This document shows, piece after piece, positions 52,145 through 60,166 of a DNA stretch of 64,000 nucleotides. The position numbers and the translations under genes are program-made. Source of the DNA: Microbacterium sp. lyk4-40-TSB-66 (GTDB taxonomy: Bacteria; Actinomycetota; Actinomycetes; Actinomycetales; Microbacteriaceae); assembly GCF_030209475.1 (NCBI RefSeq), contig NZ_JARVRW010000004.1, forward strand, positions 248,001 through 312,000, written 5' to 3'. Position 1 is the first letter of the stretch. The number at the start of each line of letters is the position of its first letter. The notes under the pieces are model-generated. The model did not search any database and was not told where the DNA came from. It saw nothing but the letters and a program-made list of their open reading frames with translations.

Positions 52145-52699
52145 GTGATCGCCGATGTCCTCGCCGATGCCGGAGCGCGCATGGATCGCGCCGTGGAGGC
52201 CGCCAAGGAGGACTTCGCGACCGTCCGTACCGGGCGCGCGAACCCCCAGATGTTCCAGAAGGTGCTGGTCGACTACTACGGGTCGCCGACACCCCTCGCG
52301 CAGCTCGCCTCGCTGAACAACCCCGAGGCCCGCACGCTGGTCATCAACCCGTACGACAAGACGGCGCTGAAGGCCATCGAGCAGGCGATCCGCGACATGC
52401 CGAACCTCGGCGTGAACCCCACCAACGACGGCACGATCGTGCGTGTCACCATGCCCGAGCTCACCCAGGACCGCCGCAAGGAGTACGTCAAGATCGTGCG
52501 CGGCAAGGGCGAAGACGCCAAGGTGCAGGTGCGCAACCTCCGACGGAAGGCCAAAGACGATCTGGACGCCCTCAAGAGCGACGTCGGCGAAGACGAGCTC
52601 GTGCGCGCCGAGAAGGAGCTCGACACCGTCACGCGCACGCACGTCGACATGATCGACGAGGCGCTCAAGCGCAAAGAGGCCGAGCTTCTCGAGGTCTGA
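52145..52699 (+). CDS. frr: Ribosome recycling factor
   Basis: A 184-residue RRF that, with EF-G, splits post-termination ribosomes. The three-helix bundle core [20 protein letters not shown] near residue 20, [20 protein letters not shown] near residue 75 and [20 protein letters not shown] near residue 107 are diagnostic. GTG start with ATGGAG upstream. cdsA begins five bases later. Confidence 0.98.
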   Translation: MIADVLADAGARMDRAVEAAKEDFATVRTGRANPQMFQKVLVDYYGSPTPLAQLASLNNPEARTLVINPYDKTALKAIEQAIRDMPNLGVNPTNDGTIVRVTMPELTQDRRKEYVKIVRGKGEDAKVQVRNLRRKAKDDLDALKSDVGEDELVRAEKELDTVTRTHVDMIDEALKRKEAELLEV

Positions 52700-52704
52700 T
52701 CCGC

Positions 52705-53754
52705 ATGCCCGACGCCCCTGAGACCGGCGAAGATCAGCCGGTCGATCCGCCCGGCTCGCGTCGGGAAGAGGCTGCGCGCCGCTCGCCGACCACGGGAGAG
52801 GGCGTGACGGCGATCGAGTCGCAGCTGCGTGCCATGCGCACGGATGCCGAGCAGCACATCGCGCACGCCCGCGCGGAGTTCGGTCAAGCGAACGAGCGAC
52901 TCAAGCAGCGCACCGGTCGCGACCTCATCGTCGCGACCCTGATCGGCGTCGCGATCGGCGCGGTCCTCGTCGCCTCCCTCATCTTCGTGAAGTGGGCCTT
53001 CGTGTTCTTCGCCGGGGCGGCCATGGTCCTCGGGGTGCTCGAGTTCTCCCGCGCGCTGCAGGTCGCGGGGCGTCGCGTCGACGTCGTTCCGCAGCTCGTG
53101 ATGGGGTCGTTGCTGCTGCTGAGCGGGTTCTTCCTGGGTCCCTGGGTGCATTGGATCGCGACCCTCGCCGCGGTGGTCGTCGTCGTCGTGTGGCGTCTGA
53201 TCGCGCAGATGATCGCGTCGGACGGCCGGGCGCGGATCGACGTGATCGGCGACGTGCTCGTCGGGGGCTTCGTCCAGCTGTACGTCCCCTTCCTCACGAG
53301 CATGGCGGTCGTGCTCCTCGCCCAGCCCCGAGGCGAGTGGTGGGTCCTGGCCTTCATCATCCTGGCCGTCGCCGCCGACACCGGTGCCTACGTGTCGGGC
53401 CTCACCTTCGGGCGGGGCGGGCGGCATCCGATGGCACCCCGCATCAGCCCGAAGAAGACCTGGGAAGGCTTCGCCGGCGCCTGCGTCGCCGCCCTCGTGG
53501 CGGGGGCGCTGCTGGCCGTGTTCATGCTGCAGGTCCCGTGGTGGGCGGGCCTCGTGTTCGGCGCCGTGGTGCTGGCCACGGCGACGGTCGGCGATCTCGG
53601 CGAGTCGATGGTGAAGCGCGACCTCGGCATCAAGGACATGAGTTCGTGGCTGCCCGGCCACGGCGGGGTCCTCGATCGCCTCGATTCGATCCTGCCGTCG
53701 GCCACCGCCGCCCTGGTGACCTACTACCTCCTCGCACCGTTGGGAGTGTCATGA
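52705..53754 (+). CDS. cdsA: Phosphatidate cytidylyltransferase
   Basis: A 349-residue membrane enzyme that makes CDP-diacylglycerol. An extra, polar 70-residue N terminus (RREEAARRSPTTGEG and a helical AMRTDAEQHIAHARAEFGQA) precedes about eight helices. The signature VGDLGESMVKRDLGIKDMSS, then WLPGHGGVLDRLDSILPSA, is complete near residue 295. Its stop overlaps the next start (ATGA). Confidence 0.95.
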   Translation: MPDAPETGEDQPVDPPGSRREEAARRSPTTGEGVTAIESQLRAMRTDAEQHIAHARAEFGQANERLKQRTGRDLIVATLIGVAIGAVLVASLIFVKWAFVFFAGAAMVLGVLEFSRALQVAGRRVDVVPQLVMGSLLLLSGFFLGPWVHWIATLAAVVVVVVWRLIAQMIASDGRARIDVIGDVLVGGFVQLYVPFLTSMAVVLLAQPRGEWWVLAFIILAVAADTGAYVSGLTFGRGGRHPMAPRISPKKTWEGFAGACVAALVAGALLAVFMLQVPWWAGLVFGAVVLATATVGDLGESMVKRDLGIKDMSSWLPGHGGVLDRLDSILPSATAALVTYYLLAPLGVS

Positions 53755-54323
53755 GCGAGACGCAGATCCACGACACGTCCGAGGCCACGCCGTTCCCCGG
53801 CTCCGGCCGGGCGAAGGGATACGAGAGGCGCGCCGTCGACACCTTCCTCTCCCGGGCACGTGAGGTCTTCGAAAGCGACGACGTCGGGACCTTGCGATCC
53901 TCCGACGTCCGCGCGGCCGCGTTCCCCCTCGTGCGCGGGGGCTACTCCGTCACCGCCGTCGACGCGGCGCTCGGACGCGTCGAAGACGCCTTCGCGGCAC
54001 GCGAGCGCGAGCACGCCCTCTCGCGACTCGGAGCCCGCGCGTGGGTCGCCGAGACCCGTGACACCGCTCAGGTCGTCCTCGACCGTCTGCGGCGTCCCAA
54101 AGGGTCGCGCTTCGAGCGCGTCGGCATCCTGCATTACGGCTACCGCGTCGACGAGGTCGACGTCGTCGCCGACCGCGTGGCGCGTTATCTCGCGGCGGGC
54201 GACTCCGTCACCCCCGACCAAGTGCGTGCGGTGGCCTTCCGGATGCAACGCGGCGGATACCGCGAGGCACAGGTCGACGCCGTGCTCGACGCCGTCGTCG
54301 ACGTGATGCTCGCCGTCGGATGA
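53751..54323 (+). CDS. DivIVA-domain repeat protein
   Basis: A 190-residue protein with four copies of a GY-x4-VD-x2-L-type motif: KGYERRAVDTFLSRA, RGGYSVTAVDAALGRV, HYGYRVDEVDVVADRV and RGGYREAQVDAVLDAV. The motif resembles the short DivI1A/DivIVA N-terminal motif found in actinobacteria, here arranged as two pairs without the usual long coiled coil. A role at the membrane or poles is possible. Translation is coupled to cdsA by an ATGA overlap. Confidence 0.82.
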   Translation: MSETQIHDTSEATPFPGSGRAKGYERRAVDTFLSRAREVFESDDVGTLRSSDVRAAAFPLVRGGYSVTAVDAALGRVEDAFAAREREHALSRLGARAWVAETRDTAQVVLDRLRRPKGSRFERVGILHYGYRVDEVDVVADRVARYLAAGDSVTPDQVRAVAFRMQRGGYREAQVDAVLDAVVDVMLAVG

Positions 54324-54369
54324 GCGCGGATGACACGTCGCGTCGCGCCTCGGTAGACTCAGCGGCACT

Positions 54370-55086
54370 GTGACTTCCGGTTCGCATCTCTCCCGCACCT
54401 CCTCGTCCCGTGTCGCCCGCCGCGGCGAGACGGGCCACGACGTGGTCCCTCCGGTGATGCCCCGTCGAACGAACCCCCGGTGGTCACGGCGTCGCGGTGT
54501 CGTGGGCGCGTTCGGCGCGTGCGCGGCGGTGCTCTTCACTGCGGCGTACGTGGGCCCCATGGGGGCGGCGCTCCAGCCCGCTCAGGCCGACGAGCCGCGG
54601 ACGGTCACCCTCTACGCCGAGGGTTTGGACGACACGCAGGCGGTCTCCACCCTCGGTGAGAAGCAGGCGCCGCAGCTCGATCGCTCCAGCTACAACGTCT
54701 ACGTAAAGCCGAAGCCGACACCGACTCCCACGCCGACCCCGACACGTACGAGCGAGTCCAACGGAGAGTCGTCGGCGGGCAGTTCCGGGCCGTTGTTCTA
54801 CACGGGCGGCGGGGCTCCCGCCGAGTGGATGGCCGCCGCCGGCATCGCCGAGTCCGACATGGGCTACGTCGACTACATCGTCAGCCGTGAGAGCGGGTGG
54901 AACCCCAACGCCACCAACCGCTCGTCCGGGGCGTGCGGGCTCGTCCAGGCCCTTCCGTGCAGCAAGGTGCCCGGCAACGGGTACGACCCGGTCGACAACC
55001 TGCGCTGGGCCACCGGTTACGCCACGGGCCGCTACGGCAGCTGGGCCGGCGCCTACGCGTTCTGGACCAACAATCACTGGTGGTGA
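54370..55086 (+). CDS. Exported lytic transglycosylase-like protein
   Basis: A 238-residue protein with a polar start, one membrane/signal segment near residues 43-63 (GVVGAFGACAAVLFTAAYVG), a variable region with a Pro/Thr repeat (KPKPTPTPTPTPTRT), and a C-terminal goose-lysozyme-like module: VDYIVSRESGWNPNATNRSS with the catalytic Glu, GACGLVQALPCSKVPGNG and WAGAYAFWTNNHWW. It likely cuts or binds peptidoglycan. The GTG start follows TAGACT (54354-54359) by ten bases. Confidence 0.87.
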   Translation: MTSGSHLSRTSSSRVARRGETGHDVVPPVMPRRTNPRWSRRRGVVGAFGACAAVLFTAAYVGPMGAALQPAQADEPRTVTLYAEGLDDTQAVSTLGEKQAPQLDRSSYNVYVKPKPTPTPTPTPTRTSESNGESSAGSSGPLFYTGGGAPAEWMAAAGIAESDMGYVDYIVSRESGWNPNATNRSSGACGLVQALPCSKVPGNGYDPVDNLRWATGYATGRYGSWAGAYAFWTNNHWW

Positions 55087-55095
55087 GCGGCATCC

Positions 55096-55383
55096 ATGCC
55101 CCGCTCCCGTAAACGGCGCCCTGATCCCGATCGCGGCGAGGACTCCCTCGACCGGCTGATCGCGGGGTGGAAGCGCAGCGAGGTCAAACGCGGCACCGAG
55201 TGGACCGTGCAGCCGATCTCGGCCCCGCAGGCGCAGAAGGACTACATCTGTCCCGGCTGCGGGCGCACGGTGCCAGCGGGGACCGCCCACCTCGTCGTCT
55301 GGCGCGCGGATGGCGTGCTCGGCGACGCCGCCGATCTCGCGGCACGTCGACATTGGCACACGCACTGTTGGAGGATCGCCTGA
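55096..55383 (+). CDS. Small protein with a treble-clef-like cysteine/histidine motif
   Basis: A 95-residue basic protein. CPGCGRTVPAG in the middle and HWHTHCW at the end (CxxC ... HxxC) could bind zinc. The N terminus is Arg/Asp-rich. Similar small proteins are widespread in Micrococcales, but I know no function. Its TGA overlaps the start of the alpha/beta hydrolase by one base. Confidence 0.75.
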   Translation: MPRSRKRRPDPDRGEDSLDRLIAGWKRSEVKRGTEWTVQPISAPQAQKDYICPGCGRTVPAGTAHLVVWRADGVLGDAADLAARRHWHTHCWRIA

Positions 55384-56105
55384 TGGAGATTCGCGGCCCC
55401 GTCCTGCTTCCCGCCCGTCGGGAGGACATCGAACTGCACACGGTCGACGACCTCACCCTCGTCGGCGAGTTGGCGCTCCCGGCCGACCGCGAGCCGGTCG
55501 CCACGCTGGTGACCCTGCATCCGCTGCCGACAGCGGGTGGGTTCATGGACTCGCACATCCTGCGCAAGGCCGCCGGCCGCCTCCCCGCCCTCGCCGACAT
55601 CGCCGTGCTGCGCTTCAACACCCGCGGGACGACCTCGCCGCGAGGGACGAGCGAGGGCGCGTTCGACGGCGGAGCGAACGAGGTGTTCGACGTGGCCGCC
55701 GCGGTCGACTTCGTCCGCGAGCGGGGCCTCCCGCGTCCGTGGTTGGTGGGTTGGTCCTTCGGCACCGAGTTGGCGTTGAAGTACGGCCGCGATCACGACA
55801 TCGAGGGCGTCATCCTGCTCTCGCCGCCCCTTCACCGCGCCACCGCCGACGAGGTCGCCGCCTGGGCCGGTGACGCTCGCCGGATGGTGGTGCTCGTGCC
55901 GGAGTTCGACGACTACCTCCGGCCCGACGAGGCGCGCGAGCGTTTCGCCGCGGTTCCGGATGCCACGCTGATCGCCGTCGAAGGCGGTAAGCACCTGTGG
56001 GTGGGCGAGACGCAGACGCGCCGCGTGCTGACCGAGATCGTCGCCGCGGTCGCCCCCGACGCCCTGCCGCTGCCCGTCGAATGGGACGGCGACGTCGCCG
56101 ACTGA
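55383..56105 (+). CDS. Alpha/beta hydrolase
   Basis: A 240-residue cytoplasmic hydrolase. The strand VATLVTLHPLPTAGGFMDSH gives the oxyanion HP motif, the nucleophile elbow is LVGWSFGTELALKY (GWSFG) near residue 124, an acid lies in VPEFDDYLRP and the catalytic His in EGGKHLWVGE near residue 204. It resembles the YfhR-like/KynB-like alpha-beta esterases acting on small molecules; substrate unknown. It converges on the AI-2E transporter gene with two bases between stops. Confidence 0.88.
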   Translation: MEIRGPVLLPARREDIELHTVDDLTLVGELALPADREPVATLVTLHPLPTAGGFMDSHILRKAAGRLPALADIAVLRFNTRGTTSPRGTSEGAFDGGANEVFDVAAAVDFVRERGLPRPWLVGWSFGTELALKYGRDHDIEGVILLSPPLHRATADEVAAWAGDARRMVVLVPEFDDYLRPDEARERFAAVPDATLIAVEGGKHLWVGETQTRRVLTEIVAAVAPDALPLPVEWDGDVAD

Positions 56106-56107
56106 GT

Positions 56108-57181
56108 TCAGCGCTCGTTCTGCCGCGGGATGATGACCTCGCGGTAGATGATGAGGATGCTGGCGGCCACGGGGATCGCGATGAGCGCGCCCAACAGGTT
56201 CAGCAGCGCGCCGCCCGCGAGCGCCGAGATGACCACGACGGATCCGGGCACCGAGACCGCGCGGTTCATGATGCGCGGAGAGATCACGTACGCCTCGATC
56301 TGCATGTAGACGAGGTAGTACACCAGGGCGATGATCGCGATGGTGGGAGACCCGACCCCCGGGATCAGGCAGCTGAGCACGATGATGGTCGATCCGGTGA
56401 GCGTTCCGACCAGCGGGATGAGCGAGAAGAAGAAGGCGATGACCGCGAGCACGGCGGGGAACGGCGCCTGGATGATCGAAAGGAAGATCGCGCTGAGTAC
56501 GCCGTTGATGACGCCCAGGCTGACCTGCCCCATGACGTAGTAACCCACGGAGTCGGTGATCTTCTCGGCGAGTTCGATGAAACGCGCACGCTTGGACGCC
56601 GGCACGAGCTGGTACACCGCCGACTTCAGCGACGGGGTCGATGCCGTGAAGTAGATGGTCAGGATGAGCACGATGAACGCGCCGCCCAGGCCCGCCGCCA
56701 CCGCTCCGCCGACGGTGAGGAGGCTGTTGCCGATCATGGTCGAGATGGAACCCACGTCGAGCGTGGAGATCCACTGCTGCACGCCCGCCCACACGTCGTC
56801 CAGACGCAGCCAGGGGAGGTTCGCCGACACCCAGTCCTGCACCTGCTGCACGACCTCGTTCCAGCGATCGGGCTGCAGCAGCTGCTCCACCTGCACGACG
56901 AGCTGAGCGATCTGCCCGACGATGATGGGCACGACCATCACGATGATCCCCGCGAAGATCCCGAGGACCCCGAGGATCGTCACGAGCACGGCCGCCCAAC
57001 GGGGGAGTCCGCGCCTCTCGAGGAACGACACCACGGGGTCGAGCCCGAGGGAGAGGAACAGCGCCGTTCCGACGTAGAGGAGGATCGTCGAGAGGTTCTG
57101 CACGCTGCCGATGAGCAGCAGACCGACTCCGACGCCCAGTGTTGCCAGCAGTGCGACCCGGAAGGGGTTGTGGATCTTCAT
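56108..57181 (-). CDS. AI-2E family transporter
   Basis: A 357-residue membrane protein of the AI-2 exporter/PerM superfamily with about seven to eight helices. The pattern LSTILLYVGTALFLSLGLDP, a long extracytoplasmic segment at 85-150, and FFFSLIPLVGTLTGSTIIVL, then QIEAYVISPRIMNRAVSVPG, near residues 235-300 are family features. Despite the name most members transport ions or osmolytes. GAGTCT lies six bases before the ATG on the minus strand (57188-57193). Confidence 0.9.
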   Translation of the reverse strand: MKIHNPFRVALLATLGVGVGLLLIGSVQNLSTILLYVGTALFLSLGLDPVVSFLERRGLPRWAAVLVTILGVLGIFAGIIVMVVPIIVGQIAQLVVQVEQLLQPDRWNEVVQQVQDWVSANLPWLRLDDVWAGVQQWISTLDVGSISTMIGNSLLTVGGAVAAGLGGAFIVLILTIYFTASTPSLKSAVYQLVPASKRARFIELAEKITDSVGYYVMGQVSLGVINGVLSAIFLSIIQAPFPAVLAVIAFFFSLIPLVGTLTGSTIIVLSCLIPGVGSPTIAIIALVYYLVYMQIEAYVISPRIMNRAVSVPGSVVVISALAGGALLNLLGALIAIPVAASILIIYREVIIPRQNER

Positions 57182-57221
57182 GCCGCCAGACTCCCGCCTC
57201 AGCGGGCGTTCGTGCCCGTGA

Positions 57222-57237
57222 CGTCAGGATACTGACG
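57222..57237. promoter_or_regulatory. Inverted repeat in the AI-2E/600-aa divergent promoter region
   Basis: CGTCAG-GATA-CTGACG is a perfect 6-base inverted repeat in the 172-base divergent gap, about 40 bases upstream of the AI-2E start. It may be an operator. A TAGTCT -10-like box for the rightward gene is at 57295-57300. Confidence 0.35.
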
Positions 57238-57353
57238 CCAGCGGCGCCGATTGCGCGCGACGGGCCTCGCCGAGAACTTTCAGCCGCCCTCGGATAGTCT
57301 GAAACGTCGATTCTTCGGTGGCGCCCGAGCCGCCGGTGGGGATGGTGTGAAGC

Positions 57354-59156
57354 GTGAGATTCGTCTGGGCTGTGGTGGCGTTCGTCATCGCGGCCGTCAT
57401 GATCGGTGCCGGAATCGCCCAGAGGACGGTGTTCCAGGGTCCATCCGAGGCCTCGGCGACCGTTCAGACCGAGGGAACGTCCGCCTACACGCTCGTCGAC
57501 GGCGCGCTGCTGACCAGTGTGCCGGGCGCCCAGACGCTGCGCGTCGAGGGTGACGGCGAGGTGTTCGCCGCCTACGGCCGCACCGCCGACATGCAGGCGT
57601 GGCTCGCCGACGTGCCGTACACCGCCGTGACCGTCGACGGCGAGGGCGTCGTGCAGACCAGCGAGGTGGAGCCGACCGTGAGGGCGACGAGCGCCGCCGC
57701 GGCCGGTCGCAGCCCCGTCGACTCCGACCTGTGGCTCGACGAGTACGAGCAGACGGGCACGCTGTCGGCGACATTGCAGCTGCCGAGCGAGATGAGCGTG
57801 CTCATCGCCTCCGACGGCACCGCCCCCGCTCCCGCCAACGTCAGCGTGAGCTGGCCCATCGACGACTCGACCCCGTGGGCCGGCCCCCTCATCGTCGGCG
57901 GCGGCATCGTGCTGCTCATCGGTCTCGTGCTCTACCTGCTCGGCATCCGGCACGTTCGCCGCTCGCGTCGTCCGCGCCGGAAGGGTCTGCCCCTGCCCGT
58001 CACCGAGCCGATCTCGATGGTCGGCGACGCCGAGGCGAAGGGCGTCATCAGCGACAGCCCGGGCCGACGCGGTTCGCGCGGCCGCGGCGCCCTCGGCGGA
58101 CGACGGGCCCTCATCGCGGTTCCCGCCCTCGGCGTCTCCGTCGCCCTCCTCGCGGGGTGCTCCGCCGACGCGTGGCCCCAGTTCGCCGCTGAGGAGACGC
58201 CGAGCCCCACACCGACCGTGATCGTCCCGGAGGGGCAGTTCCCGCCCGCCGTCACCGAGGCGCAGGCGCAGCGAATCGTGTCGCGCGTGTCCTCCACCGT
58301 CGCGCAGGCCGACGCCGCCCTCGACGCGACGGGAGCCGCTGAGCGTCTCGCCGGCCCCGCATTGGCCGAACGTCAGACCAACTACACACTGCGCGCGGCG
58401 ATCCCCGACCGGGCCCCCCTGCCCGCGATCCCCGCCGAGCCGGTGCAGATCGTCCTGCCTCAGACGACCGGGACCTGGCCCCGGACGCTCATGACGGTCG
58501 TGGAGTCCGCGGATGCCGCGACGCCGACGACGACCATCATGATGATGTCGCAGGAGACGCCGTGGGACGAGTACAAGGCGTCCTACGTCGGCAACCTGGA
58601 GGCGTCTACCAACCTGCCGGAGCTCGCCGCCGAATACGTGGGGGCGACGCAGATCCCGCCGGACTCGAGCTTCCTCGTGCTGGCGCCCGAGAAGGTGGCT
58701 GCGGCCTACGCCGACATCATCAACAACGGGCAGAACAGTGCGTTCTGGTCGACGTTCGACACCGCCAACGATCTGCTGCTGTCGGCGATCCAGGACAACA
58801 AGACCAAACGCACCGACGAGTTGAACCAGACGGGTGCGGGAACCGCGGAGATCAGCTTCGCGGCGTCGGCGGGACCCGCGACCCCGATCGCCCTCGCGAC
58901 CCTCGACACCGGCGCGATCGTCGCGGTCAACGTGTACGAGAGCGACACCGCGAAGCCGACCAACGCCGACGCGGTCATCAAGCTCGACAACAACCCCGCC
59001 GTCAAGGCGCTCACCGGCGTCGACCAGTCCGCGACCGGTTTCACCACGACCTACTCCGATCAGGTGTTCTTCTACGTGCCCAGCCAGGGCTCGGACGACC
59101 AGATCCGCCTGCTCGGTTACCGATCCAGCCTCCTCGAAGCGAAGGTTTCCCCGTGA
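57354..59156 (+). CDS. Large membrane protein with two exported domains and internal lipobox
   Basis: A 600-residue protein I do not recognise by function. Helix 1 (residues 2-22) is followed by an exported domain to about 172, helix 2 (177-197, LIVGGGIVLLIGLVLYLLGI), a basic cytoplasmic linker, helix 3 (252-268) ending in LLAGCSAD, and a second exported domain (280-600) with Pro/Thr linker and a substrate-binding-like VFFYVPSQGSDDQIRLLGYR end. The internal lipobox (Cys269) suggests fusion of a membrane protein with a former lipoprotein. Start is a GTG. Its stop overlaps the thioredoxin-TPR gene (GTGA). Confidence 0.8.
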   Translation: MRFVWAVVAFVIAAVMIGAGIAQRTVFQGPSEASATVQTEGTSAYTLVDGALLTSVPGAQTLRVEGDGEVFAAYGRTADMQAWLADVPYTAVTVDGEGVVQTSEVEPTVRATSAAAAGRSPVDSDLWLDEYEQTGTLSATLQLPSEMSVLIASDGTAPAPANVSVSWPIDDSTPWAGPLIVGGGIVLLIGLVLYLLGIRHVRRSRRPRRKGLPLPVTEPISMVGDAEAKGVISDSPGRRGSRGRGALGGRRALIAVPALGVSVALLAGCSADAWPQFAAEETPSPTPTVIVPEGQFPPAVTEAQAQRIVSRVSSTVAQADAALDATGAAERLAGPALAERQTNYTLRAAIPDRAPLPAIPAEPVQIVLPQTTGTWPRTLMTVVESADAATPTTTIMMMSQETPWDEYKASYVGNLEASTNLPELAAEYVGATQIPPDSSFLVLAPEKVAAAYADIINNGQNSAFWSTFDTANDLLLSAIQDNKTKRTDELNQTGAGTAEISFAASAGPATPIALATLDTGAIVAVNVYESDTAKPTNADAVIKLDNNPAVKALTGVDQSATGFTTTYSDQVFFYVPSQGSDDQIRLLGYRSSLLEAKVSP

Positions 59157-60085
59157 GCACTCCCGCCCCCGGCTCCGTCCTGCGCGGTGCCGTCGACCTC
59201 TCGTCGCTGCGCAACCGCCCCCAGACCCCCGCGCCCGCGTCTCCCGACGCCCCGGCGGGTGGCGCGACCCCCCTCGTCTTCGATGTGACGGATGCCACCT
59301 TCGGCGACGTCCTCGAGCTCTCGCGCACCGTGCCGGTCGTCATCGACCTGTGGGCCGAGTGGTGCGAGCCCTGCAAGCAGTTGAGCCCCGTGCTCGAGAA
59401 GGTCGTCACCGAACTCGGTGGACGCCTCGTGCTCGCGAAGGTCGACGTCGACGCCAACCCGCAGCTGGCGCAGGGGTTCCGCGCACAGTCCATCCCGATG
59501 GTGCTCGCGCTCGTCGCGGGGCAGCCCGTCCCGCTCTTCACCGGAGCGGTGCCGGAGCAGCAGGTGCGCGACGTGTTCGCCCAGCTGCTGCAGCTCGCCG
59601 CTCAGCACGGTGTGACGGGTACCGTCCCGGTGGAGGGGACCGAACCCGCCGAGGCGCCCGGTGACGAGCCCCTCCCTCCGCTGCACGCCGAAGCCTTCGC
59701 CGCGATCGAAGAAGGCGACTACGCCCGCGCCGTCGCCGCTTACGAGAAGGCCCTCGTCGAGGATCCGCGTGATGCCGACGCCCGCGCCGGTCTCGGGCAG
59801 GTGCGTCTGCTCGCTCGCGTGCAGGACGCCGATCTGCAGGCCGCACGCGCCGCCGCCGCCGCGTCGCCCACCGGCATCGACGCGCAATTCCTCGTCGCGG
59901 ACCTCGATGTCGTCGGCGGACACGTCGACGATGCCTTCGGACGTCTGCTCGAACTCTTCGCAGCGCTTCCCACCGACGAGCGCGCCCCCGTGCGCGAGCG
60001 ACTGCTCGAGCTGTTCGGCCTCATCGGCGACGACGACGCCCGCGTCATCCGCGCGCGTACCCGTTTGGCATCCCTGCTCTTCTGA
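59153..60085 (+). CDS. Thioredoxin-TPR protein, CnoX/YbbN-like co-chaperone
   Basis: A 310-residue cytoplasmic protein. After a Pro/Ala-rich 45-residue lead, a thioredoxin domain (about 50-150) carries LWAEWCEPCKQLSPVL with CEPC in place of CGPC. Tetratricopeptide-like helices follow (EAFAAIEEGDYARAVAAYEK, then DADARAGLGQVRLLARV). This is the YbbN/CnoX layout, whose studied members protect clients from oxidation and hand them to GroEL or DnaK. It is coupled by GTGA to the 600-aa membrane protein. Confidence 0.9.
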   Translation: MSTPAPGSVLRGAVDLSSLRNRPQTPAPASPDAPAGGATPLVFDVTDATFGDVLELSRTVPVVIDLWAEWCEPCKQLSPVLEKVVTELGGRLVLAKVDVDANPQLAQGFRAQSIPMVLALVAGQPVPLFTGAVPEQQVRDVFAQLLQLAAQHGVTGTVPVEGTEPAEAPGDEPLPPLHAEAFAAIEEGDYARAVAAYEKALVEDPRDADARAGLGQVRLLARVQDADLQAARAAAAASPTGIDAQFLVADLDVVGGHVDDAFGRLLELFAALPTDERAPVRERLLELFGLIGDDDARVIRARTRLASLLF

Positions 60086-60125
60086 GCCCGAGGCGAGGGT
60101 GTGATCCGTGCACCCCGGCCGCGCA

Positions 60126-60160
60126 CGAAGGCCCCGTCCGCAGACGGGGCCTTCGTCGTT
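60126..60160. terminator. Bidirectional terminator between ybbN-like gene and glgB
   Basis: CGAAGGCCCCGTC (60126-60138) pairs with GACGGGGCCTTCG (60143-60155) around CGCA, followed by TCGTT. It lies between two convergent genes and can end both. Confidence 0.85.
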
Positions 60161-60166
60161 CGTGTG

